This document shows positions 46,637-55,163 of a DNA stretch of 59,728 nt, in pieces. The notes below the pieces were generated by a model that saw only the letters and a list, made by a program, of their open reading frames with translations, ran no database searches and was not told the DNA's origin. Position numbers and translations under genes: made by a program. This DNA is from JAQICJ01 sp041686345. GTDB taxonomy: Bacteria > Myxococcota_A > Polyangia > HGW-17. The DNA is taken from NCBI GenBank assembly GCA_041686345.1, contig JAWLEA010000007.1, forward strand, positions 1 to 59,728. The letters are read 5' to 3'. Numbering within the stretch: position 1 is the stretch's first letter; every line of letters starts with the position of its first letter.

Positions 46637-47021
46637 ATCCTCTCTCTTGTAAACGCTCTGGAAAAATAAAATTTCTTTGAGTTAATATTACGGACTTACT
46701 ACTTGCAGAACCTGATCAAAAAAATCAGTAAAGATTAAAAGCTTAATGAATACAGACATTAAGCTTTGCTTTGTAAATTATGAGCAATTTATTATGTTTG
46801 GGAAATTCGGAAATATTTTTACCATCAACTGATGTTAACGGTTTCATTACTTTGTTGCAATGACAAAGATCATTTTAATGAATTTTTTTGGAAAATTATT
46901 AAACGGGGTGATAAATAATATTTGCGGATAGTGAATTAAACTTGGTTTGAGTTGGTAATTGAAATTGGATTTGCCGACAGAAAACGGAGGGGGGAATTTG
47001 TCTGTTTGAAAATTGTCCGGA
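46637..47021. other. 385-bp gap between the giant TPR gene and a lipoprotein gene
   Basis: AT-rich, with no ORF of note. It contains an 11-bp perfect stem at 46738-46767 (see terminator) and a small CTTTGT / ACAAAG dyad at 46850-46868. A promoter for the giant TPR operon should lie here on the minus strand, but I could not pick one with confidence. Confidence 0.4.
46738..46767 (-). terminator. Perfect 11-bp stem-loop, likely terminator of the lipoprotein gene
   Basis: AAAGCTTAATG and CATTAAGCTTT pair perfectly around an 8-nt loop. Read on the minus strand, the stem is followed by TTAATCTTTACT. It lies about 255 bp past the lipoprotein stop and 100 bp before the giant TPR start. The AT-rich stem is weak for a terminator; a regulatory dyad is the alternative. 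Confidence 0.4.
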
Positions 47022-47759
47022 TTATTTGGCGGGTTGTTCACATTCAAGGTTGGCGTTATTGCTGCGGAAAGCCAGTATTTCTATCAAGCCGCCTGCAGCG
47101 CTGAGAACTTCAAATTTGGCGTAAGTATCGTCGGGAAGATGAAGGAGATATACATTTTCGGACATGGTAAATCCGGTTTCGCCTACTCCGCCGTCTCGCC
47201 AAGTGTCGCCGATCACGTAGGTTTCGGTGCCGTCTGTGGTGAATTCAATTTCTGTGGGAATTGAATTCACATCGTAGAAATCAACTTCATTGCCATGGTT
47301 GTGGGCGACAACATCAGAACAAAGAGCGATAAGTGGTCCGTCTTCGGACATCATGACACCGATGGTGCAGGGATCAGCGTCTGAGCCGGTTTCCCAGTTG
47401 TTAAAATTGATTTTTTGCATGCCGCCGTCATGGAGATTGACACTGACAATTACAGCTTCTGAAGGGGCTGTTCCCTCGCAACCGCTGGTATCATAATCCT
47501 GGCAATCATCTTCGCAAGCCAGAGTGCCGCCGGCAAAATCAAAATCAAAGCAGGTTAATTCTCCCAAATTTGTGCCGTCGCAGACTTCGGAGCCTTCGAT
47601 TATTCCATTGCTGCAGACAGCGTTGTTTGTATTGTTGGTATTATTAACATTGTTGGTATTATTTACGTTATTGGTATTGTTGGTGTCAGAGTCGTCCTCG
47701 CAGGCAGCCAGAGCGCCAAATAAGACAAAGGTTATCAAGAAGAAAAGTTTAGTTTTCAT
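47022..47759 (-). CDS. Asn-rich-linker lipoprotein with Myxococcota-type disulfide repeat
   Basis: The protein is 245 aa. The lipobox GALAAC (Cys20) is followed by an acidic EDDSD and a repeated NNTNNV/NNTNN spacer (about residues 26-46). A Cys-rich module follows: CSNGIIEGSEVCDGTNLG, then CFDFDF..TLACEDDCQDYDTSGC, the extracellular disulfide repeat typical of Myxococcota and Bradymonadales surface proteins. The remaining roughly 145 residues form a beta-rich domain I do not recognise. The spacer is encoded by a degenerate tandem DNA repeat at about 47620-47690. It is probably displayed on the outer membrane. AGGA precedes the start. Confidence 0.82.
   Translation of the reverse strand: MKTKLFFLITFVLFGALAACEDDSDTNNTNNVNNTNNVNNTNNTNNAVCSNGIIEGSEVCDGTNLGELTCFDFDFAGGTLACEDDCQDYDTSGCEGTAPSEAVIVSVNLHDGGMQKINFNNWETGSDADPCTIGVMMSEDGPLIALCSDVVAHNHGNEVDFYDVNSIPTEIEFTTDGTETYVIGDTWRDGGVGETGFTMSENVYLLHLPDDTYAKFEVLSAAGGLIEILAFRSNNANLECEQPAK
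47620..47690 (-). repeat. Degenerate tandem repeat encoding the Asn/Thr spacer
   Basis: Four or so imperfect units of 15-18 bp (GTTGGTATTATT-like on the plus strand) inside the lipoprotein gene encode NNT and NNV triplets. Tandem DNA of this type is prone to length change by slippage in whole codons, which would alter the spacer length without breaking the frame. Confidence 0.65.
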
Positions 47760-47915
47760 TTGTAGAGTCCTTTCTTTTTTACAGACAACATTTTATAAAT
47801 GAAAATAATAGGTACAGAGAATAAATTAATATTTATCGGAAACCGGAAACACTTGAACAACATTCAGATCTTCATAAAATTGTTCTGGATCGAGATTTTG
47901 TGCTGCTGTGATCAT

Positions 47916-47948
47916 TAGCCAAAAACCCCACTTCCGGGATGGGAACTT
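47916..47948. repeat. Solo end of the dispersed palindromic element, copy R6
   Basis: Only the terminator-like end is present: AGCCAAAAACCCCACTTC, then CGGGATGGGAACTTA. On the minus strand it folds as ATCCCG-GAAG-TGGGGT followed by five T and starts directly at the TAA stop of the S1-domain gene. The 100 bp to the left do not match the element body. Confidence 0.6.
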
Positions 47949-49155
47949 ATTCGTCATCGAGTTTTTTTTGCAGCAATTTACCCAAAGAACCCATGCCGCC
48001 TTTGCTTTTGTTTTTATTTTTTTGTTTGAATTTGGTGTATAGTTTATTTTCTTCATTTTCAGGAGCTTGATTGGTGTCATCGGGCATTGCCAGAGAAATA
48101 CGGCGTTTTACCGGATCAACACTTTCAATTTTTACTTCTATTTCCTGACCTTCTTTCAAAACCTGGGCGGGATATTTGACTTTTTTGCCGCCGTCTTTGA
48201 TTTTTGAAACGTGCAAAAGTCCGTCAATGCCATCTGTAAGAGTAATAAAAGCTCCATATGATTTGAGCCGGGCAACTTTGGCTTTGTGGATCGAATCTAC
48301 CGGGAAAAGCTGGGTAAGAGATTCCCAGGGATTATCCAGGGTGTTTTTAAGGCTGAAGGAATGCCGGTTATTTTCCCAGTCCAGGGACATAATTTCCACA
48401 TCGACAATTTGTCCCACCTGCAGATAATTGCTGACGTCCTCAACCCGGTTGTAAGAAATATGGGAGATGGGGATCAATCCTTCCACTCCGCCTACATCTA
48501 TAAAAGCTCCGAATTTTTGCAGAGAGGTGATTTTGCCTTCTATTGTCTGTCCCACCTGCAATTTTTCCTTGAGTTTTTCTTTCTTTTCTTCTTCTTCATC
48601 TTCCAGGAGATTTCTTCTGGAAACAACTATGTTTCTGCCTTTTTCGGAGAATTCAATTATATGGAAGGTAAGGTGAGTGCCGATAAATTTGGAATTGTCG
48701 TCAGAACGCCTCAGAGTCATCTGAGAAAAAGGACAGAATCCTCTTTTGTTGCTCGGCAGTTTGATTTCATAACCTCCCTTTATTTCTTTTTCAACATAGG
48801 CTTCAATGGGAATTTGATTGTGAAAGGCATTTTCCAGTTGTTCAATTCCTGCATCCCGGCCTCCGCCGATTTTCTTGGTAAAGTGAAATTCTCCATTTTT
48901 GGTATAAACAAAGAAACAATCAATGTAATCTCCGTTTTTTACTTCGAGATTTCCATCCTTGTCTTCCAGTTCTTCCCGAGAGATAACTCCCTCTCCTTTT
49001 CTGCCTATGTCGAGAAAAGCCCAATCATCTGAAATAGTAACTATCTTGGCTGAGATTTTTTCTCCAGGTTCGTATCGTTCAAAGTTGGCAGGCTGGTTGT
49101 TCAACATTTTTGAAAAATTTGAATTTTCTGGAGTTTTAGAATTGGTTGGATCCAT
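47947..49155 (-). CDS. S1-domain RNA-binding protein (ribosomal protein S1-like, four domains)
   Basis: The protein is 402 aa with four OB-fold S1 domains at about residues 30-97, 117-185, 201-270 and 286-360. The third is canonical (GQTIEGKITSLQKFGAFIDV with GLIPISHIS), the fourth nearly so (LKSYGAFITLTDGIDGLLHVS), and the second is degenerate. Between domains 2 and 3 lies a Glu/Lys-rich helix. The C-terminal tail is Lys/Asn/Gly-rich. Such proteins bind mRNA or ribosomes. Six-domain RpsA is normal in Proteobacteria, so this may be an RpsA-like paralogue. The start has an AAGGAA ribosome binding site. The TAA stop abuts repeat end R6, which may act as terminator. Confidence 0.88.
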   Translation of the reverse strand: MDPTNSKTPENSNFSKMLNNQPANFERYEPGEKISAKIVTISDDWAFLDIGRKGEGVISREELEDKDGNLEVKNGDYIDCFFVYTKNGEFHFTKKIGGGRDAGIEQLENAFHNQIPIEAYVEKEIKGGYEIKLPSNKRGFCPFSQMTLRRSDDNSKFIGTHLTFHIIEFSEKGRNIVVSRRNLLEDEEEEKKEKLKEKLQVGQTIEGKITSLQKFGAFIDVGGVEGLIPISHISYNRVEDVSNYLQVGQIVDVEIMSLDWENNRHSFSLKNTLDNPWESLTQLFPVDSIHKAKVARLKSYGAFITLTDGIDGLLHVSKIKDGGKKVKYPAQVLKEGQEIEVKIESVDPVKRRISLAMPDDTNQAPENEENKLYTKFKQKNKNKSKGGMGSLGKLLQKKLDDE

Positions 49156-49457
49156 ATGAATTCCTTTGATAATTTACCTGTGGTTCAATTTCTTTGCAAG
49201 TTTGTTCAACTTTCGGCAGAATCATTGGGACAGAAGCAGTTGAAACTGAATTCTTTGTTCGGATTATATCCGGACAGGGTTAGTATTTTGCTTTGGATTT
49301 TATAATTGCTGCTCAGGTTTTGTGCAAGTAGACAGCCACTAATCATTAGCAGAAAAAAATCATTTGTGTCAAGGGTCTGGATTTTTTTAAATTTATTGAT
49401 TATATGAGTAATTCTGATCTGTATTTTGCATTTATACTCTAAACCCAGGTTTACAGG
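49156..49457. other. 302-bp divergent gap between the S1 and U32 genes
   Basis: AT-rich, with a small CGGAT / ATCCG hairpin near 49259-49274. The ribosome binding site for the U32 gene is weak (ACAGG). Both flanking genes must have promoters here, but no convincing -35/-10 pair was found. Confidence 0.3.
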
Positions 49458-50684
49458 ATGAAACTTTTAGCTCCGGCAGGAAATTTTACTTCGCTTGCGG
49501 CTGCCTTGAAAGCAGGAGCCGACAGTGTTTATTTTGGTACTAAATTGTTGAATATGCGGGCCAGAGCTCGTAACTTCGAATTGAATCAATTAAAAAAAGT
49601 TGTGGAACGTTGTCGTGAATATGGCGCTGAGTCCTGGTTGACTTTGAATATTCAAATTTATGACAACGAGATAGAAACTGCAGAAAAGGTTTTAAGCAGG
49701 GCGGCCGAAGCTGGAGTTGACGGAGTGATTGTCTGGGATCCTGCAGTAATTTCTTTGGCTGCCAAAATGAATATTCCTTTCCATATCAGTACCCAGGCAA
49801 GTGTAGCCAATGTGGAAAGTGCCCTTTTTTATGAAAAACTCGGAGCCAAAGCTGTGGTTTTTGCCAGAGAATTGAGTCTTGAATCCATAGCCCGGATAAA
49901 ACAGAAGTTGCAAGCTCGGGGTTCAAATTTACAGATGGAATGCTTTGGTCATGGAGCCATGTGTGTAGCTGTGAGCGGCCGTTGTTTTCTTTCTCAGTTC
50001 ATGTTTGGGAAAAGTGGAAACAGAGGGGAATGTCTCCAGCCCTGTCGCAGAAGTTACGAGGTCAAAGACACCATTTCCGGCCAGAAATTGAAACTGGAAA
50101 ACCATACGATCTTCAGTCCTCGTGATTTATGCACCATTCCCGTGTTGAAGCGGATTATGGCCGCCGGAGTCGATCTGTTAAAAATTGAAGGCAGAAACCG
50201 CAGTGCCGATTATGTCTTTGAGGTAGTCAGTACTTATCGTAAAGCGATCGATGCAGCTTCCAGAGGAGAATTGGACAAGAAAAAACAAAAAAGCCTGGTT
50301 GATAATTTGAGAAAAATATATAACAAAGGATTTCACACGGGATTTTATGAAAAACCTCCCGGATCCCTTGGTTATTCCAGAGAAGAAAATTCCTCCGGAT
50401 TGAGAAAAAAGTTTTATCTGGGGCGAATTGAGAAAATCTATCGCAAGATTGCCGTTAATGATATAATCATCCATTCGGGACAGTTGAAAATAGGACAGCA
50501 AGTTCTGATTCTGGGCAAAACAACCGGAGTGGAAGAAACTTCGGTAACTTCAATCTATGATGCCAATCATCAAAGTGTCGAGATTGCAGGAAAAGGACAG
50601 TTGATAGGCGTAAAATTTGCCGGTAATCCTCCTTTGCATTGTCAGGACAAAGTTTTTGTTTTTGAAAAACCAGGTAAATCATGA
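49458..50684 (+). CDS. Peptidase U32 family protein (TrhP/RlhA-type RNA hydroxylation)
   Basis: The protein is 408 aa, starting MKLLAPAGNFTSLAAALKAGADSVYFG, the U32 signature. Cysteines at 162, 169, 176, 192 and 196 (ECFGHGAMCVAVSGRC and GECLQPCRRSY) match the Fe-S ligand region of TrhP (YegQ), which hydroxylates tRNA U34, and RlhA, which hydroxylates 23S rRNA C2501. The older protease label is probably misleading for this group. The single-domain length fits TrhP-like proteins. It overlaps the DAHP synthase gene by 4 bp, so the two are coupled, though their functions are unrelated. Confidence 0.9.
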   Translation: MKLLAPAGNFTSLAAALKAGADSVYFGTKLLNMRARARNFELNQLKKVVERCREYGAESWLTLNIQIYDNEIETAEKVLSRAAEAGVDGVIVWDPAVISLAAKMNIPFHISTQASVANVESALFYEKLGAKAVVFARELSLESIARIKQKLQARGSNLQMECFGHGAMCVAVSGRCFLSQFMFGKSGNRGECLQPCRRSYEVKDTISGQKLKLENHTIFSPRDLCTIPVLKRIMAAGVDLLKIEGRNRSADYVFEVVSTYRKAIDAASRGELDKKKQKSLVDNLRKIYNKGFHTGFYEKPPGSLGYSREENSSGLRKKFYLGRIEKIYRKIAVNDIIIHSGQLKIGQQVLILGKTTGVEETSVTSIYDANHQSVEIAGKGQLIGVKFAGNPPLHCQDKVFVFEKPGKS

Positions 50685-51457
50685 ATAAAGAAATTATTAT
50701 CAACAATCTTTTTGTATCAACCAAGTTCTCTATTATTGCAGGACCCTGTGCGGTTGAATCAGAAGAACAGATAGATCTGCTGGCTCGCAAACTTTCTTTT
50801 CTGGGAGTTGAATTTTTCAGGGGAGGCGCTTTTAAAAGTCGTACTTCTCCCGACAGTTTTCAAGGATTGGGAGTAAAAGCTTTGCAACTATTGCAAAAGG
50901 TAGCCGCCAAATACAAAATGATTTCCATTTCCGAGATTATGAGTGAAAATCAACTGGAAGTAGCCACCAAATATGTTGATGTTTTGCAGGTTGGGGCTCG
51001 AAATATGCAAAATATTCCTCTACTCAAAGCAATCGGCAAACAAAAAAAACCCGTATTGTTGAAAAGAGGTTTTGCCAGTACCATAAATGAAGTGGTAGAA
51101 GCTACCAAATATATTTCCGATCAGGGTAACCAAAAAATAATTCTTTGTGAAAGGGGCATCAGAACTTTTGAACCTGCCACCAGATTTACTTTGGATCTGT
51201 CTTCTGTTCCCATTTTCAAGGAAAAAACACCCTATCCGGTGTTTGTCGATCCATCCCATGCTTCGGGCAGGGCAAAGCTTGTTCCCTTTTTGAGCAGAGC
51301 CGCTTTGGCCATCGGAGCTAACGGTCTCATGGTTGAAGTTCATGAAACTCCTCAAAAAGCACGTTCCGACGGTTTGCAGTCATTGACTCCGGTTCAGTTC
51401 AGCAAATTGCTCGATTTTCTCAAGCCCATGGCCGCCCTCCTGGGAAAAGAAATATAG
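50681..51457 (+). CDS. aroF: 3-deoxy-7-phosphoheptulonate (DAHP) synthase
   Basis: First enzyme of the shikimate pathway, condensing phosphoenolpyruvate with erythrose 4-phosphate. It is of the type I-beta (KDO8P-like) class: FSIIAGPCAVES at the start, FFRGGAFKSRTSPDSFQG, KPVLLKRGFA, ILCERGIRTFEP, and the metal/substrate region FVDPSHASGR. At 258 aa it lacks the N-terminal ACT-like regulatory domain present in Thermotoga-type enzymes, so it should be insensitive to feedback through that domain. It converges on uvrA with a 1-bp gap. Confidence 0.94.
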   Translation: MNKEIIINNLFVSTKFSIIAGPCAVESEEQIDLLARKLSFLGVEFFRGGAFKSRTSPDSFQGLGVKALQLLQKVAAKYKMISISEIMSENQLEVATKYVDVLQVGARNMQNIPLLKAIGKQKKPVLLKRGFASTINEVVEATKYISDQGNQKIILCERGIRTFEPATRFTLDLSSVPIFKEKTPYPVFVDPSHASGRAKLVPFLSRAALAIGANGLMVEVHETPQKARSDGLQSLTPVQFSKLLDFLKPMAALLGKEI

Positions 51458-51458
51458 T

Positions 51459-54209
51459 TTAATTGCTTTCTTTCAGGTATTTACCTGTAATTGAAGCGGG
51501 GTTGTTCATTATTTCCTCGGGAGTTCCTTCAGCTGTTATTCGACCACCTTCATCTCCCCCGCCGGGACCAAGATCAATTATATAGTCAGCCGCTCTGATT
51601 ACATTGAGATTATGCTCGATCACCACTGCTGTTGCTCCTTTGTTTACCAGAGAATGCAGCACTTCTATCAATTTACCCACTTCATGCTGATGCAGTCCCG
51701 TTGTGGGTTCATCCAGAATATACAAGGTTCCTGGCAGATTTCTTTTTCCCAGTTCTCTTGAAATTTTTATTCTCTGGGCTTCACCTCCGGAAAGAGTGGT
51801 GGCCGGTTGACCCAGTTGGATATAATCCAGTCCTACATTTTTCAAAACCTGAAGTTTTCTTTGCAGAGCTGCAAAATTGGCAAAGAAAACAACTGCTTCT
51901 TCTACAGTCATTTCCAAAACATCGGCTATGTTTTTGCCTCTGTATTCAATGTCCAGGGTTTCCCGATTGTATCTGCGGCCTTCACAAAGATCACATTTGA
52001 CAAAAATATCAGGCAGAAAATGCATTTCAACCTTGATTATACCTTCTCCTCTGCAGGCTTCACAACGTCCTCCCTGGACATTGAAACTGAAGCGTCCTTT
52101 CTGGTATCCCCTGGCTTTGGACTCCGGCAAACTGGCAAAAATATCTCTGATCTGATCAAAAACCTTGGTGTAGGTTGCCGGATTGGAGCGGGGAGTTCTG
52201 CCAATGGGAGATTGATCGATCATTATGCATTTTTTTATCTTGTCGACATTCTCCATTCCATCTATTTTTCCGGCTTTTCCGGCTTTTTTACCCAGATGCA
52301 CCGACAGATGATTATACAGGGTGTCTACCACCAGAGAACTTTTTCCCGATCCGGAAACTCCGGTAACGCAGATCAGGTTTTTCCAGGGCAGTTTCAGATC
52401 GATGTTTTTAAGATTGTTGGTTCTGACATTTCTCAAATAGAAAAAATCCCCAATCTTTCTTTTAGTTTCAGGTGCTTCTATTTTAAGATCCCCCCGAAGG
52501 TATTTGGCTGTAAGGGAAGTGGATTTATGCAACAGAGTTTTGGGAGAACCCTGAAAAACCAGATTGCCTCCGTGTTTTCCGGATCCCGGTCCCAACTCGA
52601 TTAAATGATCAGCTTCCCTCATTGTTTGTTCATCATGTTCGATAACAATAACCGTATTCCCTCTGGATTGCAATTCTCTCAAGGTATTGAGCAGTCTTCT
52701 GTTATCCTGCTGGTGCAAACCGATGGTGGGTTCATCCAAAACATAAATTACTCCCACCAGACCTCCTCCCAACTGACTGGCCAGTCTGATTCGCTGAGCT
52801 TCTCCTCCTGATACTGTTGACATTTCTCTAGACAAAGAAAGGTAGTTCAAACCCACCTTGTTGAGAAATTTGAGTCGATGAACCAGTTCTTTGACCAGAG
52901 GAGCGGCCAGTTTTGCTCGCAGACCGGTGAATTTGATTTGCAAAAGCCATTGTAAAGCCGAACTGATCGGCATAAGAGTGAAATCGTCGATATTGATGCC
53001 TTCGATCTGAAAAGCAAGAGGAACGGGGTTGAGTCTGGCTCCCTGGCACAAATCGCATTCCCTGCTCTGCCTGAATCTGGCATAATTCTTTTTGAATCGT
53101 CCTCGGTAATGTTCGCCCTGTTTAAGTATTTCCTTGATTCCAATCCAGTCAAGCTCATTATCTCCTTCAAACAGAGCTTCCCATCCCCGGGGTGTAATTT
53201 TTTCAAGGGGAGTGTCCAGATTAAAACCATATTTTTCTCCTACCACGGCAAAAGGATCACTCCAGGTTCTGAGGGAGTATTTTTTGAAAGGAATCAGTCC
53301 TCCCTGATTAATGGAAAGACTGCGGTTGGGAGCAATGAGATCAGGTTCATAATAATAAACAGAACCGATTCCGTGGCACTTTTCACAGGAACCGTCGGGA
53401 CTGTTGAAAGAAAAGAGATGGGGTTCGGGATCGGGAAGTCCAATGTGGTGGACAGGACAGGCCGATTGAGTATTGTAGTATTTTTTTTCACCGTCGACAG
53501 TTTCGAAGATAAGTTTACCATCGCCGTAAACCAGAGCCAGTTCAACAGAATCCGCCAGTCTGGATCGCATTTTCTTTTTGATTTTCAATCTGTCCATTAC
53601 AGCCAGAATTGTGTGTTTTTTGTTTTTTTCCAGAGTCGGAACTTCCTCAAGTTTATATATCCGGTCGTCAATTTTCAGTCTGGAAAAACCCTCTTTTCGA
53701 GCTTTTTTAATGATTTTTTCATGTCTGCCCTTTTTTTGATTGACCAGAGGGGTGAGAAGATAGAATTTTTTTCCTTCCTTGCCTTTAAGAATATCATCAA
53801 CAATCTCTTCTCCTGTTTGTTTTTCGATTTTCCGTTTGCAGACAGGACAATGGGGTTCTCCGAGCCTGGCGAAAAAAACTCTGAGAAAATCATGAATTTC
53901 AGTAACTGTTCCCACAGTTGAGCGGGGATTGCGGGTGCTGGCATATTGTTCAATACTGATAGCCGGGGACAGTCCGTTGATTTCCTTGACTTTGGGTTTG
54001 TCGAGTTTGGGCAGAAACTGGCGGGCATAGGCACTTAAAGATTCTACATATCGCCTTTGACCTTCTGCATAGATAAGATCAAATCCCAGGGTTGATTTTC
54101 CGGAACCGGAAGGTCCGCAGACCACGATGAATTTTTCCCTGGGAAGATCAAGATCAATATTTTTTAAATTATGTTCAGCTGCTTTTTTGATGGAAATATA
54201 TTTTTTCAT
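51459..54209 (-). CDS. uvrA: Excinuclease ABC subunit A
   Basis: DNA-damage recognition ATPase of nucleotide excision repair, 916 aa. Both ABC modules are complete: GPSGSGKST (residues 32-40) and GVSGSGKSS for Walker A, two signature motifs (TVSGGEAQRIRLASQLG and TLSGGEAQRIKISREL), and two Walker B regions (VIYVLDEPTIGLHQ, TLYILDEPTTGLHQ). The zinc modules (CPVHHIG..CEKCHGIG and CEACRGEG..CDLCEGRR) are intact. A GGAG ribosome binding site lies 11 bp before the start and could pair with CTCC next to the ATG. A 16-bp near-palindrome at 54228-54243 lies just upstream and may be an SOS operator. Confidence 0.97.
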   Translation of the reverse strand: MKKYISIKKAAEHNLKNIDLDLPREKFIVVCGPSGSGKSTLGFDLIYAEGQRRYVESLSAYARQFLPKLDKPKVKEINGLSPAISIEQYASTRNPRSTVGTVTEIHDFLRVFFARLGEPHCPVCKRKIEKQTGEEIVDDILKGKEGKKFYLLTPLVNQKKGRHEKIIKKARKEGFSRLKIDDRIYKLEEVPTLEKNKKHTILAVMDRLKIKKKMRSRLADSVELALVYGDGKLIFETVDGEKKYYNTQSACPVHHIGLPDPEPHLFSFNSPDGSCEKCHGIGSVYYYEPDLIAPNRSLSINQGGLIPFKKYSLRTWSDPFAVVGEKYGFNLDTPLEKITPRGWEALFEGDNELDWIGIKEILKQGEHYRGRFKKNYARFRQSRECDLCQGARLNPVPLAFQIEGINIDDFTLMPISSALQWLLQIKFTGLRAKLAAPLVKELVHRLKFLNKVGLNYLSLSREMSTVSGGEAQRIRLASQLGGGLVGVIYVLDEPTIGLHQQDNRRLLNTLRELQSRGNTVIVIEHDEQTMREADHLIELGPGSGKHGGNLVFQGSPKTLLHKSTSLTAKYLRGDLKIEAPETKRKIGDFFYLRNVRTNNLKNIDLKLPWKNLICVTGVSGSGKSSLVVDTLYNHLSVHLGKKAGKAGKIDGMENVDKIKKCIMIDQSPIGRTPRSNPATYTKVFDQIRDIFASLPESKARGYQKGRFSFNVQGGRCEACRGEGIIKVEMHFLPDIFVKCDLCEGRRYNRETLDIEYRGKNIADVLEMTVEEAVVFFANFAALQRKLQVLKNVGLDYIQLGQPATTLSGGEAQRIKISRELGKRNLPGTLYILDEPTTGLHQHEVGKLIEVLHSLVNKGATAVVIEHNLNVIRAADYIIDLGPGGGDEGGRITAEGTPEEIMNNPASITGKYLKESN

Positions 54210-54227
54210 TGGAGGTTATGCTCCGGG

Positions 54228-54243
54228 GTAGTTTCTAAACTAC
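54228..54243. promoter_or_regulatory. Candidate LexA-type operator upstream of uvrA
   Basis: GTAGTTTCTAAACTAC has two perfect 7-bp arms (GTAGTTT / AAACTAC) around a 2-bp centre and ends 19 bp before the uvrA start codon. uvrA is SOS-regulated in many bacteria and LexA sites are dyads of this size, but LexA motifs vary between phyla and lexA is not in this window. Confidence 0.4.
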
Positions 54244-54275
54244 GGAAGTGGTCGGATGTTTTTAAAAAGTACTTT

Positions 54276-54303
54276 TTGACTTTTAATTATGCATCTTTAT
54301 AGT
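54276..54303 (+). promoter_or_regulatory. Likely sigma-70-type promoter of the Tol operon
   Basis: TTGACT at 54276-54281 and TATAGT at 54298-54303, with a 16-bp AT-rich spacer. It points at tolQ and leaves a leader of about 135 bases. It lies beyond the uvrA operator candidate, so the two divergent units share this 237-bp region. Confidence 0.55.
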
Positions 54304-54446
54304 AAAGTCTGATTTAATCCCGTTTTGAGTCTGGAATCGCATCTTTTGCCGGGAAACTCCGATTAGTATTTTACCTGTTTCAAACCAGATCGGTTTTTCA
54401 GACCCGGTTTCAGGGATTTGAGATAAAACCTGTCTTGGAGGATAGA

Positions 54447-55151
54447 ATGGAAATCGCATCAATGTATCAATTATCAGTCCAAACCCTCAATATAATGGAA
54501 ATGATACTGAATTCCAGAGGGATGGTTCTGCTCGATTTGATAGTTTTGATAATATTTAGTTTGTTAACCTGGTATATTATAGTGTTCAAAGGAGTTTTCT
54601 ACTCCAGGATCAAAAAGAATAATTCTCAGTTTCTGGAAAAATTCTGGAGTGGCAATAATCTGGATCAAATTTTCAAATTCAGTAAAAACCTGCCGGGAAG
54701 CTCTTTGTCCCAACTATACAAAGCAGGTTACAACGAATTGATCCGATTGAAAAAAAGAAAAAAAGAAACGCCGGGAAGTCAGGGTGAAGATTTGAAAAAC
54801 CTGGAAAGAGCGTTGCATAAATCTTCCATGGTGCAGATAACCAAACTGGAATCACTATTGCCAATTTTGGCTACAATCTCGGCGACAGCACCATTTTTGG
54901 GACTTTTTGGAACAGTTTGGGGAATAATGACAACTTTCAGTTCCATCGGTATTGAAGGAAATACCACTTTATCCACTGTGGCCCCCGGAATTGTGGACGC
55001 CTTGGTTACAACTGCTCTCGGGTTGATTGCAGCCATTCCGGCCACTATTGCCTATAACTATTTTTTAAGAAAGGTCAAATTACAGATTGCAGATATGGAA
55101 ACTTTCGCTAATGATTTTCTCAATATAGCCCAGAGAAAATTTTTCCAGTAA
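54447..55151 (+). CDS. tolQ: TolQ/ExbB/MotA-type proton channel subunit
   Basis: Inner-membrane stator subunit that, with TolR, uses the proton gradient to drive a periplasmic partner. It is 234 aa from ATG 54447, placed 5 bp after GGAGG; the TTG 12 bp earlier lies in the ribosome binding site. Membrane helices are at about residues 26-46, 140-165 and 180-205. The conserved FLGLFGTVWGIMTTFSSIG and the helix-3 pattern ALVTTALGLIAAIPATIAYNYF are present. It could equally be named AglR/AglX-like, as in the Myxococcus gliding and polarity systems, which use the same family. It is followed 12 bp later by tolR. Confidence 0.9.
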   Translation: MEIASMYQLSVQTLNIMEMILNSRGMVLLDLIVLIIFSLLTWYIIVFKGVFYSRIKKNNSQFLEKFWSGNNLDQIFKFSKNLPGSSLSQLYKAGYNELIRLKKRKKETPGSQGEDLKNLERALHKSSMVQITKLESLLPILATISATAPFLGLFGTVWGIMTTFSSIGIEGNTTLSTVAPGIVDALVTTALGLIAAIPATIAYNYFLRKVKLQIADMETFANDFLNIAQRKFFQ

Positions 55152-55163
55152 ATTTAACAACAA

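Noticed and set aside
47620..47690. Tandem GTTGGTATTATT-like DNA as a regulatory satellite
   Set aside because: It lies in frame inside the lipoprotein gene and is fully explained by the NNT/NNV protein spacer.
47826..48080. Minus-strand frame of 84 codons overlapping the end of the S1 gene
   Set aside because: It is a low-complexity shadow of the S1 gene's Lys-rich tail, with no ribosome binding site.
51459..54209. uvrA as an ABC transporter
   Set aside because: Zinc modules, tandem ABC cassettes and UvrA-specific motifs identify it as excinuclease subunit A.
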